Made by a program: the position numbers and the translations under genes. A stretch of DNA of 64,000 bases. It comes from Heterotrichella gracilis (Eukaryota > Sar > Xanthophyceae > Tribonematales > Xanthonemataceae). The stretch lies in contig JAULBX010005553.1 of NCBI GenBank assembly GCA_032358255.1, forward strand, positions 186,001-250,000, given 5' to 3'. The notes under the pieces are model-generated. The model made no database searches and was not told where the DNA came from. It saw only the letters and a list, made by a program, of their open reading frames with translations. Positions 22,701 through 34,762 of this stretch are shown one piece after another (positions within the stretch are counted from its first letter, which is position 1; the number at the start of each line of letters is the position of its first letter).

Positions 22701-25584
22701 ATGTCATATTCATCCCCGCCAACACACTGCAGGTCAAGATCTGGACGGTCCACTCGGGCTTCTGCTTCGTCACCTTCTCAGACCACACCTCCCCAGTCAC
22801 CGCCCTCGGTTTCCTCCCCTCGGGCTCCGCCATCCTCAGTGCCTCGCTTGACGGCACAGTGCGCGCCTGGGACCTGGTGCGGTACCGGAATTTCCGCACA
22901 TTCACCACCCCCTCGCCGGTGCAGTTTGCCTCCCTGGCGATCGACCCCGCAGGGGAGGTTGTGTGCGCCGGCAGCCTTGACACCTTCCAGATCTTTGTGT
23001 GGTCGCTCAAGACGGGCAGGCTCCTGGATGTGCTGGCCGCGCACGAGGTATGCAAACCCTGCTTGTGGAACCCCAAACCGTAAACCCCTTTGGTACTAGT
23101 TGCAGATCGGCAAGGGGCATGCATGTACCCGCCAAAATGGGCATGACATCTGGGCCCGCATGTGCATCTCAATCTAGGTTGCCTGATCCTGGTACTCCTG
23201 GTATTATGGTGTGGGTTGTTCATGGTGGCCCCCATCAGATTGGCTGCTTTATGGCAAGGCAGTGGCTTGTCCCACAGTATCAAGTGCAAACATACTAATA
23301 TCAATGGGGAATCGCACATCAGCCTGGGGTACTTTCCCAATACGTTACTATCACTTTGTATAATGCTCCCAATATGCACCCTGTCAATACCTGATTCCAT
23401 CCCATCCTCCACCACCCTCAGGGCCCTGTCTCCGGCCTTGCCTTCTCCCCCGCCTCCCCACTGCTTGCCTCCTGCTCCTGGGACAAGAGCGTGCGCATAT
23501 GGGACGTGTTTTCAGGCAAGGGGGGTACAGAAGTGTTGGAGCACAGCCACGATGTGCTGGCGCTGAGCTGGCGGCCGGATGGGCGCCAGCTGGCGAGCGC
23601 CAGCCTGGATGGTCAGATCTACCTGTGGGACCCTGTGGAGGGGGAGCTGCAGGTACGTGCTCATGGTTGCGTTGGCTAGTATTGGGGTCGCAGGGTTTTG
23701 CGGTTCTGTGCTGTGCTTCAGGTGGGGGTTGGGGTCTGTAATGTGTTCCTATGGCCAATTTAAGGCTTGCATCCTGTCTTTACTTGTTGCATGGCAGAGC
23801 AGCATGATGGCTGCCGCACATGTGTGGCACACAGGTGCCCTCCCGGCTGATGCACCTGCGGCCCATGTGCCTGTGCGGCATCAGATCTGTCTACAAAACC
23901 CTTCTTCCAGGGTTTCCCACACCCAGGCGCACGCCCTTATGAACCCCCTTTGCTTACCACCCGGCTTAAACCCTTCCCACACCCTATCCAGGGCACCATC
24001 GAGGGGCGGCGGGACATCGCGGGCGGCCGCCTCTCCACCGACCGCCGCTCAGCCGCCAACCGCACCTCGGGCCAATGCTTCACGTCCCTCGCCTACTCAG
24101 CCGACGGGGCCTTCATCGTGGCCGCGGGGCGCAGCAAATTCGTGTGCATTTATGATGTGGCGGAGCGCATCATGCTGCGGCGCTTCCAGATCTCCCACAA
24201 CCTGGCGCTGGACGGGGTGCTGGATGTGCTGAATTCCAAGAACATGAGTGATGCCGGGCCGTTGGATCTGGTGCAGGATGAGGACAGTGGGGACGAGGTG
24301 GAGCTGCTGCCGCCCACGTTTGCAGGTGGGTGGGGAATTGGGTGTTTTGGGAGGGTTTTCTAATGGTGAATTGGGCGCCTTTGGCTGCTGGCTATGGTGC
24401 ATGTCTGGAATGTATTGCAATTACATGCAAATTGCTCTTCAGTGGATTGAAATGTTTCAAATGGTGTACAATGTCTTTCCATGCATACTGGGGTTCAATC
24501 CTGGTCTCCATCATCAACGTCAACCCCCACCCACTGTAGCCTTGAACCCTGACCAATTTTCCCACCAAGCCCTGGAAACCCTAAACCCCAAACACCCCGC
24601 CCTTTCAAGCCCTAACCCCCACACACACCGCAGGCGGCGCAGGGGCGGACGCCGACATGCCAGGCACGGGAGGCAAGCGCAAGGCCATCATCCAGACCCG
24701 ACACCTGGCGCTGTCGCCAGCTGGCACCTGCTGGGCTGCCGCCACCACTGAGGGTGTGCTCATGTACTCACTGGATGACACGCGAGTTTTTGACCCCACC
24801 GATCTGTCGGAGGATGTTACCCCAGAGGCGGCCAGGAGGGCGCTGGCGGGCGGGGCGTACCTGAGGTGAGAAACCCTAGGACAGGGTTATATTGGGGGGG
24901 GTTGGGGCATAACAAGATGGGGGTTCGTCCTCAGCTTATTTCGCATAGGAAGGACTACGGGAATTTGATCCAAAATCGAGAAGTCTGCATGCTGCTATCG
25001 ACATGTAGTTTACAAAAGTTTCCATGCCTCTACCCGATTTGCAATGTGCTTCTCATCATTTACTAATGTCTTGACTGGGGGAGTAAGTGGTGAAGGCCCT
25101 TACGTTGCGTTGGGAGTGTACTATTCGGCAGTGCCATGCGCAGTCTCCTGACCCGCCTATCTGTCTGTGTCGCAGGGCGCTCCTCATCGCGCTTCGGTTG
25201 AGCGACCCCCCCTTGCTCCAACACGTCATGCTCTCCACGCCCCCTGCCCAAGTCCCCACCGTGGCGGCCAACATCCCCCTCCCCTACCTCCCCAACGTGC
25301 TCAACTCCCTTGCCGAGCTGCTGGCCTCCTCCCCACACCTCGAGTTCATACTCACCTGGACACAGCAGACCTGCATCCACCACGGCAAGGCGCTGCAGCG
25401 GCCCCAGGCAAGCATCGCCCCCGCGCTGCGTGCCCTCCAGAAGGGGTTGGCGAGGGTTTCGGACGACCTGTCGGGGGCCTGTGAGCAGAACCTGTACACG
25501 CTGCGCTACATCGCAATGGGGGCGGGGAGGGAGGGGGAGCAGAAGGCAGGGGAGGGAACCCTGGTGGTTGAGGAGGAGGAGTAG
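19787..25584 (+). CDS. PWP2: PWP2/UTP1, WD40 protein of the SSU processome
   Basis: Eleven exons, 909 aa: 19787-19891, 20332-20385, 20725-21059, 21392-21735, 21959-22089, 22312-22551, 22733-23047, 23422-23652, 23992-24325, 24634-24865, 25176-25584. It acts in the nucleolus as a UTP-B scaffold for 18S pre-rRNA processing. The start FSNLLGAPYRGGNLVVHG is the PWP2 signature. WD repeats follow, such as DITAMDWSPDSKWIAVTS, HYFDVAALAFSPDGAYLATG, SPVTALGFLPSGSAILSASL and DVLALSWRPDGRQLASASL. The last exon (residues 775-909) is the helical Utp12 domain with VPTVAANIPLPYLPNVLNSL, ending in an acidic tail. Length matches the yeast protein (about 920 aa). An acidic-basic low-complexity insert (EEEGSGSGAESDGEGEGDRR) lies near residues 260-285. 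TGTAA occurs downstream at 25906-25910. Confidence 0.96.
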
Positions 25585-26209
25585 GAGGAGGAGCAATGAT
25601 GGCATGCGCTTGCAATACCCTCCCCCGGAATGGTAACTGTTGCATCCTTGGGGTTGCCCAAGGTTAGCAGCCACCCCCTGCGACGTCATTACTATGTGAT
25701 TCTGACTCCATGCCGGGGCATATGGTTGGTGTATCATCTGCCAGCCAGTGGCCAACGTTGGTACTCAATATTCACCTTGATGACAAATGCGGTGGTGAAC
25801 ACGCCCGTGATTGAATTGATCGTTGTCAGCTGTTGCTGCATGGTGCACGTTGGGAAGCTTGAGTGTGTGTGGCACAGTATAAGTATTACTGCTGAGTGTT
25901 CTTAGTGTAACAGTAGTTCATTTCCTGGTGCACTGCTGGCTGGGATGGCAGCCGGCACCACAACCATTTTCAATTTGATGACTCTTGACTCCCTGATCCT
26001 CGAAGGTCGACCTGAACAGGGTTTAGGGTTTCGATGACTCACTGGCTAGCTCAACAGGCACTGAAAGTCCGACTCAGCCCCGTTTTGCCTGCGCTGCAGT
26101 TAACTGCCAACACTGCAACCTAACCTTCAAAAGTTATTTGTGACCCTCTCGGTTGGGGTATTATTTGGGCCAAGTGCGCACTCGCCGTTCAACCAACAGT
26201 CCTCGGAGA
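25585..26209. other. Intergenic region after PWP2
   Basis: It holds the PWP2 3' region with TGTAA at 25906-25910, and then the presumed promoter of the small ORF at 26210. No other feature is seen. Confidence 0.5.
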
Positions 26210-26818
26210 ATGGCTGCTGGTCCCCAGATAACGATGGATCCAGAGGTCCAAAACCACATGCCGCACGACCTACTCGACCTTATCCTCAACAACTGCGCCG
26301 TGAGGGAGCTATACATCGTCACCAGCTGCCTCTCCAACGGGCTGCGAGACAGATACGCCAAAAGCAGGCGCCTCCTTATGAAAGCAGGCAAACCCATACT
26401 GGAAGAAAGCTACACAACGGGGGCCTGCTCCTTCGAGACGGCGTGCCGCACAGCAGCAGTGATGACCGTGGTCGAGGAGGAGGACCGTGCCGTGTTGGAG
26501 CTCATCAACGACCACTATGCCTCCGTCCTAGGACCTGCACCTTCACCTGAACCTTCCTCATCCACCAGCGCTGCTGAGAACGAGTTCAGGTGCAACTTCC
26601 AGCCCAGGCGGTTCACCCCCATATCTCCCCGAGTGCTGAGTCTGTATGGTGACACACCGAGTATCGGCTTCCTTCAGACCATCAGCCACGGGAGGGTTGA
26701 CATCAGGCTGGGGCACAGGAAGGGGTACCAAGGTGTCACACTTTTCAATTCAGACCCCCGCCACTTGTGCGGTGGGCGAACGCACCTGGAGATGTACGTT
26801 GTTGACATAACGCCTTGA
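26210..26818 (+). CDS. Small intronless protein, possibly F-box-like
   Basis: A single open frame of 202 codons starting with ATGGCTGCTGGT. Residues about 15-55 read MPHDLLDLILNNCAVRELYI followed by a helix with RDRYAKSRR. This loosely resembles an F-box start (LPxDLLxxIL), but the second half of that motif is not convincing. The rest is a charged helical stretch (TVVEEEDRAVLELINDHYAS), a Ser/Pro linker and a C-terminal part with no recognised fold. Being intronless is unusual among these neighbours. It may be a lineage-specific gene, a retrocopy or a chance frame. Codon composition resembles that of the neighbouring coding exons. Confidence 0.5.
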   Translation: MAAGPQITMDPEVQNHMPHDLLDLILNNCAVRELYIVTSCLSNGLRDRYAKSRRLLMKAGKPILEESYTTGACSFETACRTAAVMTVVEEEDRAVLELINDHYASVLGPAPSPEPSSSTSAAENEFRCNFQPRRFTPISPRVLSLYGDTPSIGFLQTISHGRVDIRLGHRKGYQGVTLFNSDPRHLCGGRTHLEMYVVDITP

Positions 26819-28880
26819 GAAGTTTGGGATCTGCAAGCAGCTTAGCAGCTGGGCGGCCTGCCGTTTTGAAGAACACATGTTTTGGGCGGGTACAGCAGTG
26901 CTCAGTCGGTGCAGACAGGCAGACAGGCAGATTGACTGTTCATACGGTGCAGACAGGCAAATTAACTGTTCATACTTCCACTGTTACTTGCTAGTTCACA
27001 GAGGGAAGTACATACAGCCAACGCCTGTGTGGCATTGTTGGTGTGGGGTGCAGCCTCTGGATGGGGACTGTACCTTTATAAGTTTTGACTACGCACCAGC
27101 GCCTCTGCGCACCTTGGTATTTTTCACTGGAAACTTGTTGTTGGAACCACCAACCCAAGCCACTTGCGTGTCCCATCTTTTTACATAGAGCCCGTACTTA
27201 CTTGCTATGTCAAGTCCATTTACCAACCAGTGCCCGTGAGTCTCCACCTATATGCAACTGTGCACATACTGTGGCCTGTGGGCTACACATTTTTGGACCC
27301 CTTTGAAGCTTTCCAGATCGTGGGAGTTGTTACCAAGACTGGATTGCTGACAGCATGACGCATCGCACGAGCGTTGACTTGAGAGAACACTGCAATTGTT
27401 GTTGCCCAGGCCCTGGGCCAGGGAAGACTGACTGCGTTGGGTGTTGACGCCACACGTCAATTTCAGTGACCTCTTGGGGCCCATGTTTATGAAAGAAAGT
27501 AGTGTGTGGGGGTGTGGTACCACTATTGGTGAACGCATCTCATCTTGTCTCGAGTCAAGTTCTTGTACCCTCTGTACATCATTCTTTGAAAAGCACTGCC
27601 TGTGCAACATCAAAGATGCACTGTTGTGCATCCAGTCACCATGGTACAGTGACTTTGGGTTGTGACAGCGTGCTAACATCAACTGATGATATGGCGCCAA
27701 CTGGTCAGGTGCGTTGACGCCCCGCATGTATTTTAATACCTGTACAGGTAGCTGGTCACTAAACTGCAAGCAAATTCATTGCAGCAAAATTAAAAATGGA
27801 CAATATATATACATTTCTCCATGAAGGACCTTCATGTGGTGTCAACAGCTTTGGCAGTGGCCCCCTACTCCGCCGCGGCCCGGCCATGGCAAAGTTTGTA
27901 CCAAGCAGGCACAACTGTATTGCGTACTGCCACTGCCAGCAACTATACATGTAGTGGCTAGTGGCAGTATACTGTATTTCCCAACACTTCAAAGCGCGCG
28001 CTTTGAAGTCCTTAGCACTGCTACAGTTTTAGGCCGTGGCAAATACTGATTCCACTGTCACAGGCCTGCACATCGTTTGCATTAGAATTGGCAATATCAC
28101 ATAATCATTAAGTATCGTTCTGATAGCCTTCAAACCCATGAAGTAAGTGGCTGTAAAGATAGAGTGGCTCACAGTAAAAATTGCATCATAGAATCAGCCT
28201 CTCCACTGGGTAAATAAACTCCAAAAACACCCCATTGAACTCACAAAAATTCTCAACAAGCCCGGCCAGTTTGGATTTCATTTCCTGCGCCTTTGGCCTG
28301 CGGATCCATAATCAAGCAACATCCAATCCCCTTCCCACACAAATATACATGGCCTTACATACCATGCACCATGCACTATGGACCCACAGTCGGGCATCGC
28401 CACAGTCCACATCAGCCCAGCTCTCACGCTTGCCTATGTTATCCACCCACACGCTTCCCCCTCAATTAATACGATATGCCTACCTTGCCTCCAAACCACA
28501 CCCTCCGTCCCCTCTCAATCAGCATGATAAGGCTACCATGCATGGTGCACCGCCAGCTGCACCTTGTGACCAACCACTTTGCCAGCATCCACACACACCC
28601 TCCAGACTCGAATCCACATGGATGCCCATCATGCAGCGGTATGCGGCTGACACCACCTCGTCGCCCATCCCAGGAGGTATATCATTTTGCACTATAGGCC
28701 CCTTACCCATCCCAGCGGAAATAAAAAAATCAGGGGCTATTCTAGCCCCCGCAGGTCTATCCTAGCCCCCGCAGGTCTATCCACATGTTCCCTCCCCTCT
28801 CCGATCAATATGTTGTGCCCACTTTGCGGTGGTGCACCGCCAACAGCGCCTCATCATCCACATGTCCCCTCCCCTCAACG
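26819..28880. other. Long intergenic region upstream of the FLVA 3' end
   Basis: It contains a GCAGACAGGCA tandem array at about 26910-26965. From about 28530 onward there are decayed copies of the FLVA 3' end. TTACA at 28355-28359 (TGTAA on the minus strand) could be the FLVA poly(A) signal. No supported gene. Confidence 0.5.
26910..26965. repeat. GCAGACAGG tandem repeat
   Basis: Repeated GGCAGACA units followed by a second copy of the block GTGCAGACAGGCA...TTAACTGTTCATAC. It is a simple local duplication in intergenic DNA. Confidence 0.75.
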
Positions 28881-28935
28881 TCAATATGTTGTGCCCACCT
28901 TGCGGTGGTGCACCGCCGACAGCACCTTCTCATCC
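28807..28935 (-). repeat. Tandem copies of the FLVA 3' end
   Basis: The segment at about 28807-28859 repeats the terminal FLVA coding bases at about 28882-28935, including the complement of its CACCACCGCAAGGTG codons and stop. An older, weaker copy lies at about 28534-28592 (GGTGCACCGCCAGCTGCACC...). The true stop is the most upstream one in the direction of transcription, so these copies lie in the 3' flank. Confidence 0.8.
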
Positions 28936-31900
28936 ACCACCTTGCCAGCGTCAACCACCGCATACACGATCCAGTGGTCCCCCGCCTCCATGCGCTGCTG
29001 CACGCTGCACTCGAGGTAGGCGGCAGCATCGGGCAGCACCACGCACCCGGTACCCTCGCTAAGGGTCACGTCCATGCCGGCAAAGCGGTCCTCGGCGGGC
29101 TTGAAGGGCTTGAGCAGCTGCTTCATGATGGGCTGCAGGGTGAGGAACAGGTTAGGTAGGATTTAGGGTTTCTTCAGGGTTTAGGGTTGAAGAGCTTGAG
29201 CAGCTGCTTCATGACAGGTTGCGAGGTGAGGAACAGGTTGGTAGGGTTTACGGGTTTTGTAAAGGTTTAAAGTTGAAGAGCTCGAGCAGCTGCTTGATGC
29301 AGGACTGAGGAGGAAAAAGTTCAATGTAATCTATGCTCCTGAACACACACGGTGCTGTCAATCCTACACCATGCTTTCATGCAACCCAACCGGTGTGGCA
29401 GCGCCCTTGTCACTAACCCTCCGCCTCACCTTTTCCTTCCCCTCTGCCAGCACATTCAGGTTGAACTTGTTCCCCCTGACCATGAAATTCTCCACTGCCC
29501 GGTCCTTCTTCACAGAGATGGTCAGGCCAGGGGGGTTGAAGGAGGCCTGGAACAGGGGAGGAATGTCACCACACAGATACCGCTTTCCCTCCCCTCAGGG
29601 ACCAGTACTGGATTGCTGGGTGTCTGCTTACTACATGAAACCAGTGGGAGCATGCATGCACATGCCACTGGTCCAGAGCTGGGCGATGCAGCCGCACGTT
29701 CCGCACACTATGCCTCCACCCTCACCCACACCATACACACTCGCAGCGCAGACCCCTGATTGGCGCATGTAATGCATCACTGCAACGACATTGCAATCCC
29801 CACCCTGCCCTCCTCCCAAAACCCCAAAACCCCAAACCCACCTGTGAGATCCAGCTGGCCAGCATGGCGCTGGTCGCGTCCCCATCCTTGGCCGTCACCA
29901 CGCACATGGAACCAACCACCCGCCCCAGCGCCTGCTCCCTCCCCGTGGCAGCCGCGGCGCTCATCTTCCCCCCTGCGGGGTCCTTCCTCTCCGCCTTCTT
30001 CTTCTTCCTCACCAGCTGTGCCATGTCAGTGCCTGACTCCTCGCACAGCTGCAGCACCTGGGGCGTGGGCTTGAACTTGCAGCGGATGGACTCAAACGCA
30101 AAGGGGAAGCCGGCGTCCTTTGCAGGAAGGGGGGAGGGCAGTGAGGATAATGGGGAGAGTTGCATTCATGGAAACCAATGTCATCTCTAATCAGGGACTT
30201 TCCAGCGTATTTCCAGGGCAGAGAGGCCGCTAGCATCCTGTTGCAGTGTAGGGCAAAAAATGTGTGGATACTTTGGAAAGAGACCATAACGGTACGTATA
30301 ATAGGTATCAAGTTACGTATTATTGTCCACAATATAGGTTGTGCAATGCATAACGTAACTCCAAAACTACAACACACGCCACCACCAATAAGAACCACAG
30401 GTGGGCATACAAGGACCAGTAGGTACGCAGGGGCACACTGTGGACTGCACCCAGAAACCTACCCTTAGCTTTTGCTCCATTTCATCCACCGCCTCCCCTG
30501 ACCATCCAAAGCTCCCAAACACCCCGGAGGGTTTGCCGGCAGCTGACCCCTCCTTGATGATGGAGCCAAGGGTGGTCTGAACCTGTAGGGAGAAACGGGG
30601 AGGGAACACGGGTATCAACACCAAGCCTTAGGTCACAATCAGACAGGACAGGTTAGAGGTTTGTGAGATCCTGCGCAAGGGTGTTGCAATCAAATTGGCG
30701 TGAAGACAGCACAGTACCACATGGAAGCCAAAGGATGTGATAAACCACAGCTTATTTGTGAGCAGCAGTCCTTGCACCGTGAGCTGCATAAAGCCTAGGC
30801 TCTGTACCACTTTCTGCGTTGGCAGATGGCATTCCAGCGTTGGCACCCCTGATATAAACCCTAGGCCTACACCCTGCACCCTTACCTGTGTGGGCATGTG
30901 CCCCCCCAGCGTGGGCGACCCTATCACAAACCCTGCGCAGCGCTCGCACGCAGCGGTCACCTCATCCAGGGTTGCCACCTCAAGGTTGAGGGTCTCCACC
31001 CCCACCCCCGCCTTGGTGATGCCCCTGGAGATGGCCTGTGCCAGGGCTGCGGTGTTGCCGTAGGCTGATGCGTACAGCACCGCCACGGAGCACTCGTCGG
31101 CGGCCGCAATCTGGTTGGTGATCCACGTGCTGCCAAACCACAAGGAAGGGTTTTCAGGTACATGCTGCAAAGCCACAAGGGAGGGTTTTCATGGCTGCAA
31201 TCGGACTTGGGAGCAACCTCATGCAAAGACATAAAGGACAGGTTTCCCGGTACGAGATGCAAAGCCACAAGGGAGGGTTTCAAGGGCGCAATTTGGCTGG
31301 TGATCCACATGCTGCGAACCACAAGATAGGGTTTTCTTGTTTTCTGTTTCATCTCTTTACATGCCTTCTGTTCCATCTGGCCTTGCGCAGATCCACCCAG
31401 CAGGTCCCTAACCCTACGTCCAAAACCCTAAAACCCTAGCCAACACCCACCTGTAGTTGCGCAGCAGCTCCATCAGGCAATCATAACCCCAAACCCTAAT
31501 CCATACCATAATACCCTGCACCACCACCTGTTGTTGCTTGGCAGCTCCACCAGGGAGTCCCTGACCACCGGCCCGTGCAGCAGGGCGATCTCAGCAACCA
31601 CCATGAGCCCAACCACCAAATCCCTAAACCCTACACCCTCGACAACAACCTGTAGTTGCCCAGCTCCTCCAGGCAGTTGCAAACCCCAAATCTTAATACC
31701 CTGCATCCCCACCTGTAGTTGCGCAGCAGCTCCACCAGGGAGTCCCTGACCACCGGCCCGTGCAGGGGGGCGATCTCAGCAACCACCATTGGCCCAGCCA
31801 GGCCACTCCCCTCCTGCTCCTCCTCGTTCAGCTTGATGCCCAGCCGCTGGAGCGCATCGGAGATTGCGTTCTCAAGGGGCTTGAGCAGGTCGGAAAAGAA

Positions 31901-34762
31901 GGGGAGGAGGCCAGTGGAGTTGACAGGGGCGGGGGCGATGGACAGCTTCTGGAGGGCAACTGCAGGGGGTGGGTGGGATGGGTGGGGTAAAAGAATGAAG
32001 CAAAACCTATAAGATGACACCCAGATGAATCCCTAGAGCCCTCAACGGCACCCCAGAGGATGAGCCGTCTCCGCAGTTACTGGTAGTGCGTCAACAGCAT
32101 CGTGCCTGCCTTTGGGAACTAGTGGATATATACAGTACATCTTCTGTACAGGGTTTTGTACAGGGTTATTTTGTGGCTGGCACCTTGCAGCGTATTGTGT
32201 TGGACAGGAGTGCCTGGCGGTTAGCAACTATCGGTGGATGCATCCTTTTGGGGCCACGCATGTAACTGTAACTGTTTGTACAGGGTTTGAGCAGAGATTT
32301 TCAGCAGGAAATTTTCATTCCTATATCCAGCAGCGCTTTCCGCCCGCGCACCTGACACCTGCTTTGCCACCGGCGCCAGCATGCAGTCAAAGTAGTGCAT
32401 TTTTAGGGTTTAGGGTTTTCCGCTCCCCGCACCTGCCGCCTGCTTCGCCACCGGCGCCAGCATGCAGTCAAAGTAGTGCCTCCAGTCCGCGCCGTACACC
32501 TGCCAGCCCCCCATGTCGCACACGCTGTCGGGGTCCTTGCCCACCAGCGAGGGGTTGACGTGCGCCGAGAAGAACTTGGAGGAAAACAGCAGCCTGTGCT
32601 TGGCCGAGTAGGTGCACAGCAGGTCGGGCCAGCGGGGGGTGGGGATGGGGATGAAGGCCAGCTCCTCCCCGCTGGCCATTGTGTATGTCACCCCTGCCTT
32701 GGCCACCACCACGTCGAGCAGGGGGAGCAGGCGGGCGGTTTCATCCATCTCGCCTGGGGAGGAAGGGTACCATTAAGCATTTTATTAGAGCATGGGAGGT
32801 ATATAGAACAGCATAGCTCCACAGCCAGTACATGGACATGCCCATGTGGACACGAGACACGTAATTGTGCATGATGAAGCAGTAGGATCATAGCAACAAT
32901 GTGGGTCAAAGCCCAGTTGAAGTCCAAATCGTTCGCCTAGATGGAGCACAAACGTGCGATGGGGAGGCCGTTACGCCACTAGCTTGTGCCATGTGCTGGT
33001 CATGTAACGAGTGGGCAAGTGGCAGGTGGCATGCACATTCAGCATGTGCATGTCATCAAGGCAGCAATCCAGGGGGTTGACAGTATTCTCACCCAGATGG
33101 GAGCGCAGCAGCTGCAGCGCCGGATTGGACATGACCAGTTTCAAGGGGGGCGCGTCAGGCGCCGCCTTCACCCTCCCCTGGATGAGGGCCCTAATGGAGG
33201 ACAGGCGCTTGGGGGACAGGTGGGAGATGACCACGCATTTGAGGGTGGCAAGGGCATTCTGCTCCTCCATGGCTTGCACTGTGGGGCACAAGGGGGGGAT
33301 AAGGAGACGCAAAGGGGAGTATTAAGGTGTTGGCGCTTGCCGCACCAGATTGGTTGACTGGCTGTGTGCTGACCACAATGCTCTTCTGACCATGCCGAGA
33401 AAGCAGACTTGATGTAGGCATGGCGTCACGCATTCTGCGCCCTAGCAAAGACGCTTGCAAGCCGCCAGCAACTGTGACCCAAGCCATTCATCTCATGAAC
33501 GGCTAGGAGTAGATGATTCTAGCAACCACGACATATAAGCCTGGCAATGGCCCTAGCATGTTGCAGCAAGCTCCAGCACATGCAACAGCATGCAGGAGGC
33601 AACGGTGTAGTTATTTTTGCAGACCCACTTGACATGCTACCCAATTTGTCTGTGTACTTATAGAGTCAAGGTTTAGGGTTTTCCAACCCCCGCACGACAC
33701 CCTACCGAACTTGTCTGTGTAGGTTTCATCGGGCACATCCAGGATGACCTCCGCGGCGCCTGACGCGTCCTGCACACGCCACGCCACAGTAGGGTCACCG
33801 CTGCCTAGGGAGGAGTGCATTGCATGCCATCATTGCATGCCACCACTGCGTGCCATTTTAACGCGAATGCAAGTTCCCTAGGGTGTAGATCATTAAGTGA
33901 CTGCAAACCCTGTACTCTACACCCTACCTGTAGGATGTACACGTTGTCTGTTGACCCCCGCTTGAGCCCATACTCCACTTCAAACTTGAGCTGGTCGCTG
34001 CACACGCCACGAACGCACACCACGCCGTCAACCACAGGCAGGGTTTGGAACACCACGTCTGGTGGCGGGGCGGAGGGGGGTGGGGAGGGAGGAGCGGCCT
34101 GCGGTGTTGAGGTGGGGGTTAATAAGGGAGGGGACTGCGTGATATCGCGAGGAGGCACGGGTGGGCATGGGATGGTGTCACACACGGTGTGTTTGTATCA
34201 ATGGGGCATGGGAGGATGTTGAAGCGAGCTGTTAGTGGTGGGTAGTGTGCTGAAAGTTATGGGTTACCCGTGACAACAGCAATGGATAAGGGTGGCCACA
34301 TCCTTGTGGCACCAGCTCACCAAAACAAGTGGGCATTGGGTAGGCGATGGGTACTGGCGGATGAGTTTGGGAATAAATGTGCGTTAGACTAGACTGCCAC
34401 CTGCTCACAGCTGGGAAAAACGCAATGCAAGCCACCACCAAGAGTGGCACACACACCATTCCACCAACCCACCCCACCACCCAGGAACTAGCACATTGGT
34501 TGAAGCATCACCCACACACTGTTAAGGCACATAAGTTTCGAGCGTGCCGTGCCTGTGTTTCTGCTTGGCTCACGCTGCTGGCCTGGGGCAGAGTGGTGGC
34601 ATACTGCCAGCGTTGCGAGGGGCCAGTGGAGAATGGGGCAGGGGTGGGGATGGGAAGGAGATGCCGACGCGATGCGCGGGCGGTGGAGGCTTTCCGGCTG
34701 CCACCGCTGACCGGCAGCTTGCCACACAAGACAGCTTGCTGGGTGGTCAATGCCGAGTTCAT
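28881..34762 (-). CDS. FLVA: Flavodiiron protein A (FLVA/Flv1-type), plastid
   Basis: Eleven exons, 740 aa, high to low: 34762-34574, 34098-33923, 33800-33706, 33278-33093, 32753-32433, 31959-31713, 31129-30886, 30582-30463, 30117-29842, 29546-29430, 29132-28881. It is a subunit of the FLVA/FLVB complex that reduces O2 downstream of photosystem I. Domain order is beta-lactamase-like, flavodoxin (ASAYGNTAALAQAISRG, about 425-441) and C-terminal flavin reductase (ending HHRKVGTTY). The diiron ligands are replaced as in FLVA proteins: the HxExDH motif is HLSPKR (173-178), and R256 and K275 sit where FLVB has His and Asp. Exon 1 (63 aa) is Ser/Arg/Ala-rich and looks like a transit peptide, but its joint to exon 2 is inferred. 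The exon 2/3 joint is also uncertain: the strong donor at 33928 does not keep phase, so 33923 was chosen. It is head-to-head with FLVB. Confidence 0.92.
29167..29305 (-). repeat. Two echoes of an FLVA exon edge in its last intron
   Basis: GAGCTTGAGCAGCTGCTTCATGA plus GTGAGGAACAGGTT recurs at about 29192-29240, and a weaker copy lies at about 29276-29305. Both repeat the acceptor border of the last exon (about 29100-29155). AGGGTTTAGGGTTGAAGAG-like telomeric units separate the copies. Confidence 0.85.
31140..31700 (-). repeat. FLVA intron built of echoes from both flanking exons
   Basis: The intron 31130-31712 contains at least two copies of the downstream exon edge (about 31180-31215 and 31287-31335, repeating GGTGATCCACRTGCTGC...ACCACAAG). 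It also contains three copies of the upstream exon edge (about 31451-31485, 31528-31612 and 31650-31680, repeating CACCTGTAGTTGCGCAGCAGC...). CCCTAAAACCCTA motifs lie between the two groups. Confidence 0.85.
32348..32398 (-). repeat. Echo of an FLVA exon 3' edge with its donor
   Basis: GCCACCGGCGCCAGCATGCA and the following GTCAAAGTAGTGC are repeated from the exon edge at about 32431-32480, including the donor context CGCACCTG. TTTAGGGTTTAGGG sits exactly between the two copies. Confidence 0.9.

Noticed and set aside
22339-23415. A 358-codon open frame antisense to PWP2
   Set aside because: It overlaps two strongly supported WD40 exons and an intron, and has no recognisable domain. It is explained by codon bias on the opposite strand.
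28881-34762. FLVA as a decayed pseudogene because its diiron ligands are missing
   Set aside because: FLVA/Flv1-type proteins characteristically lack these ligands, and the frame, splice sites and flavin domains are intact.
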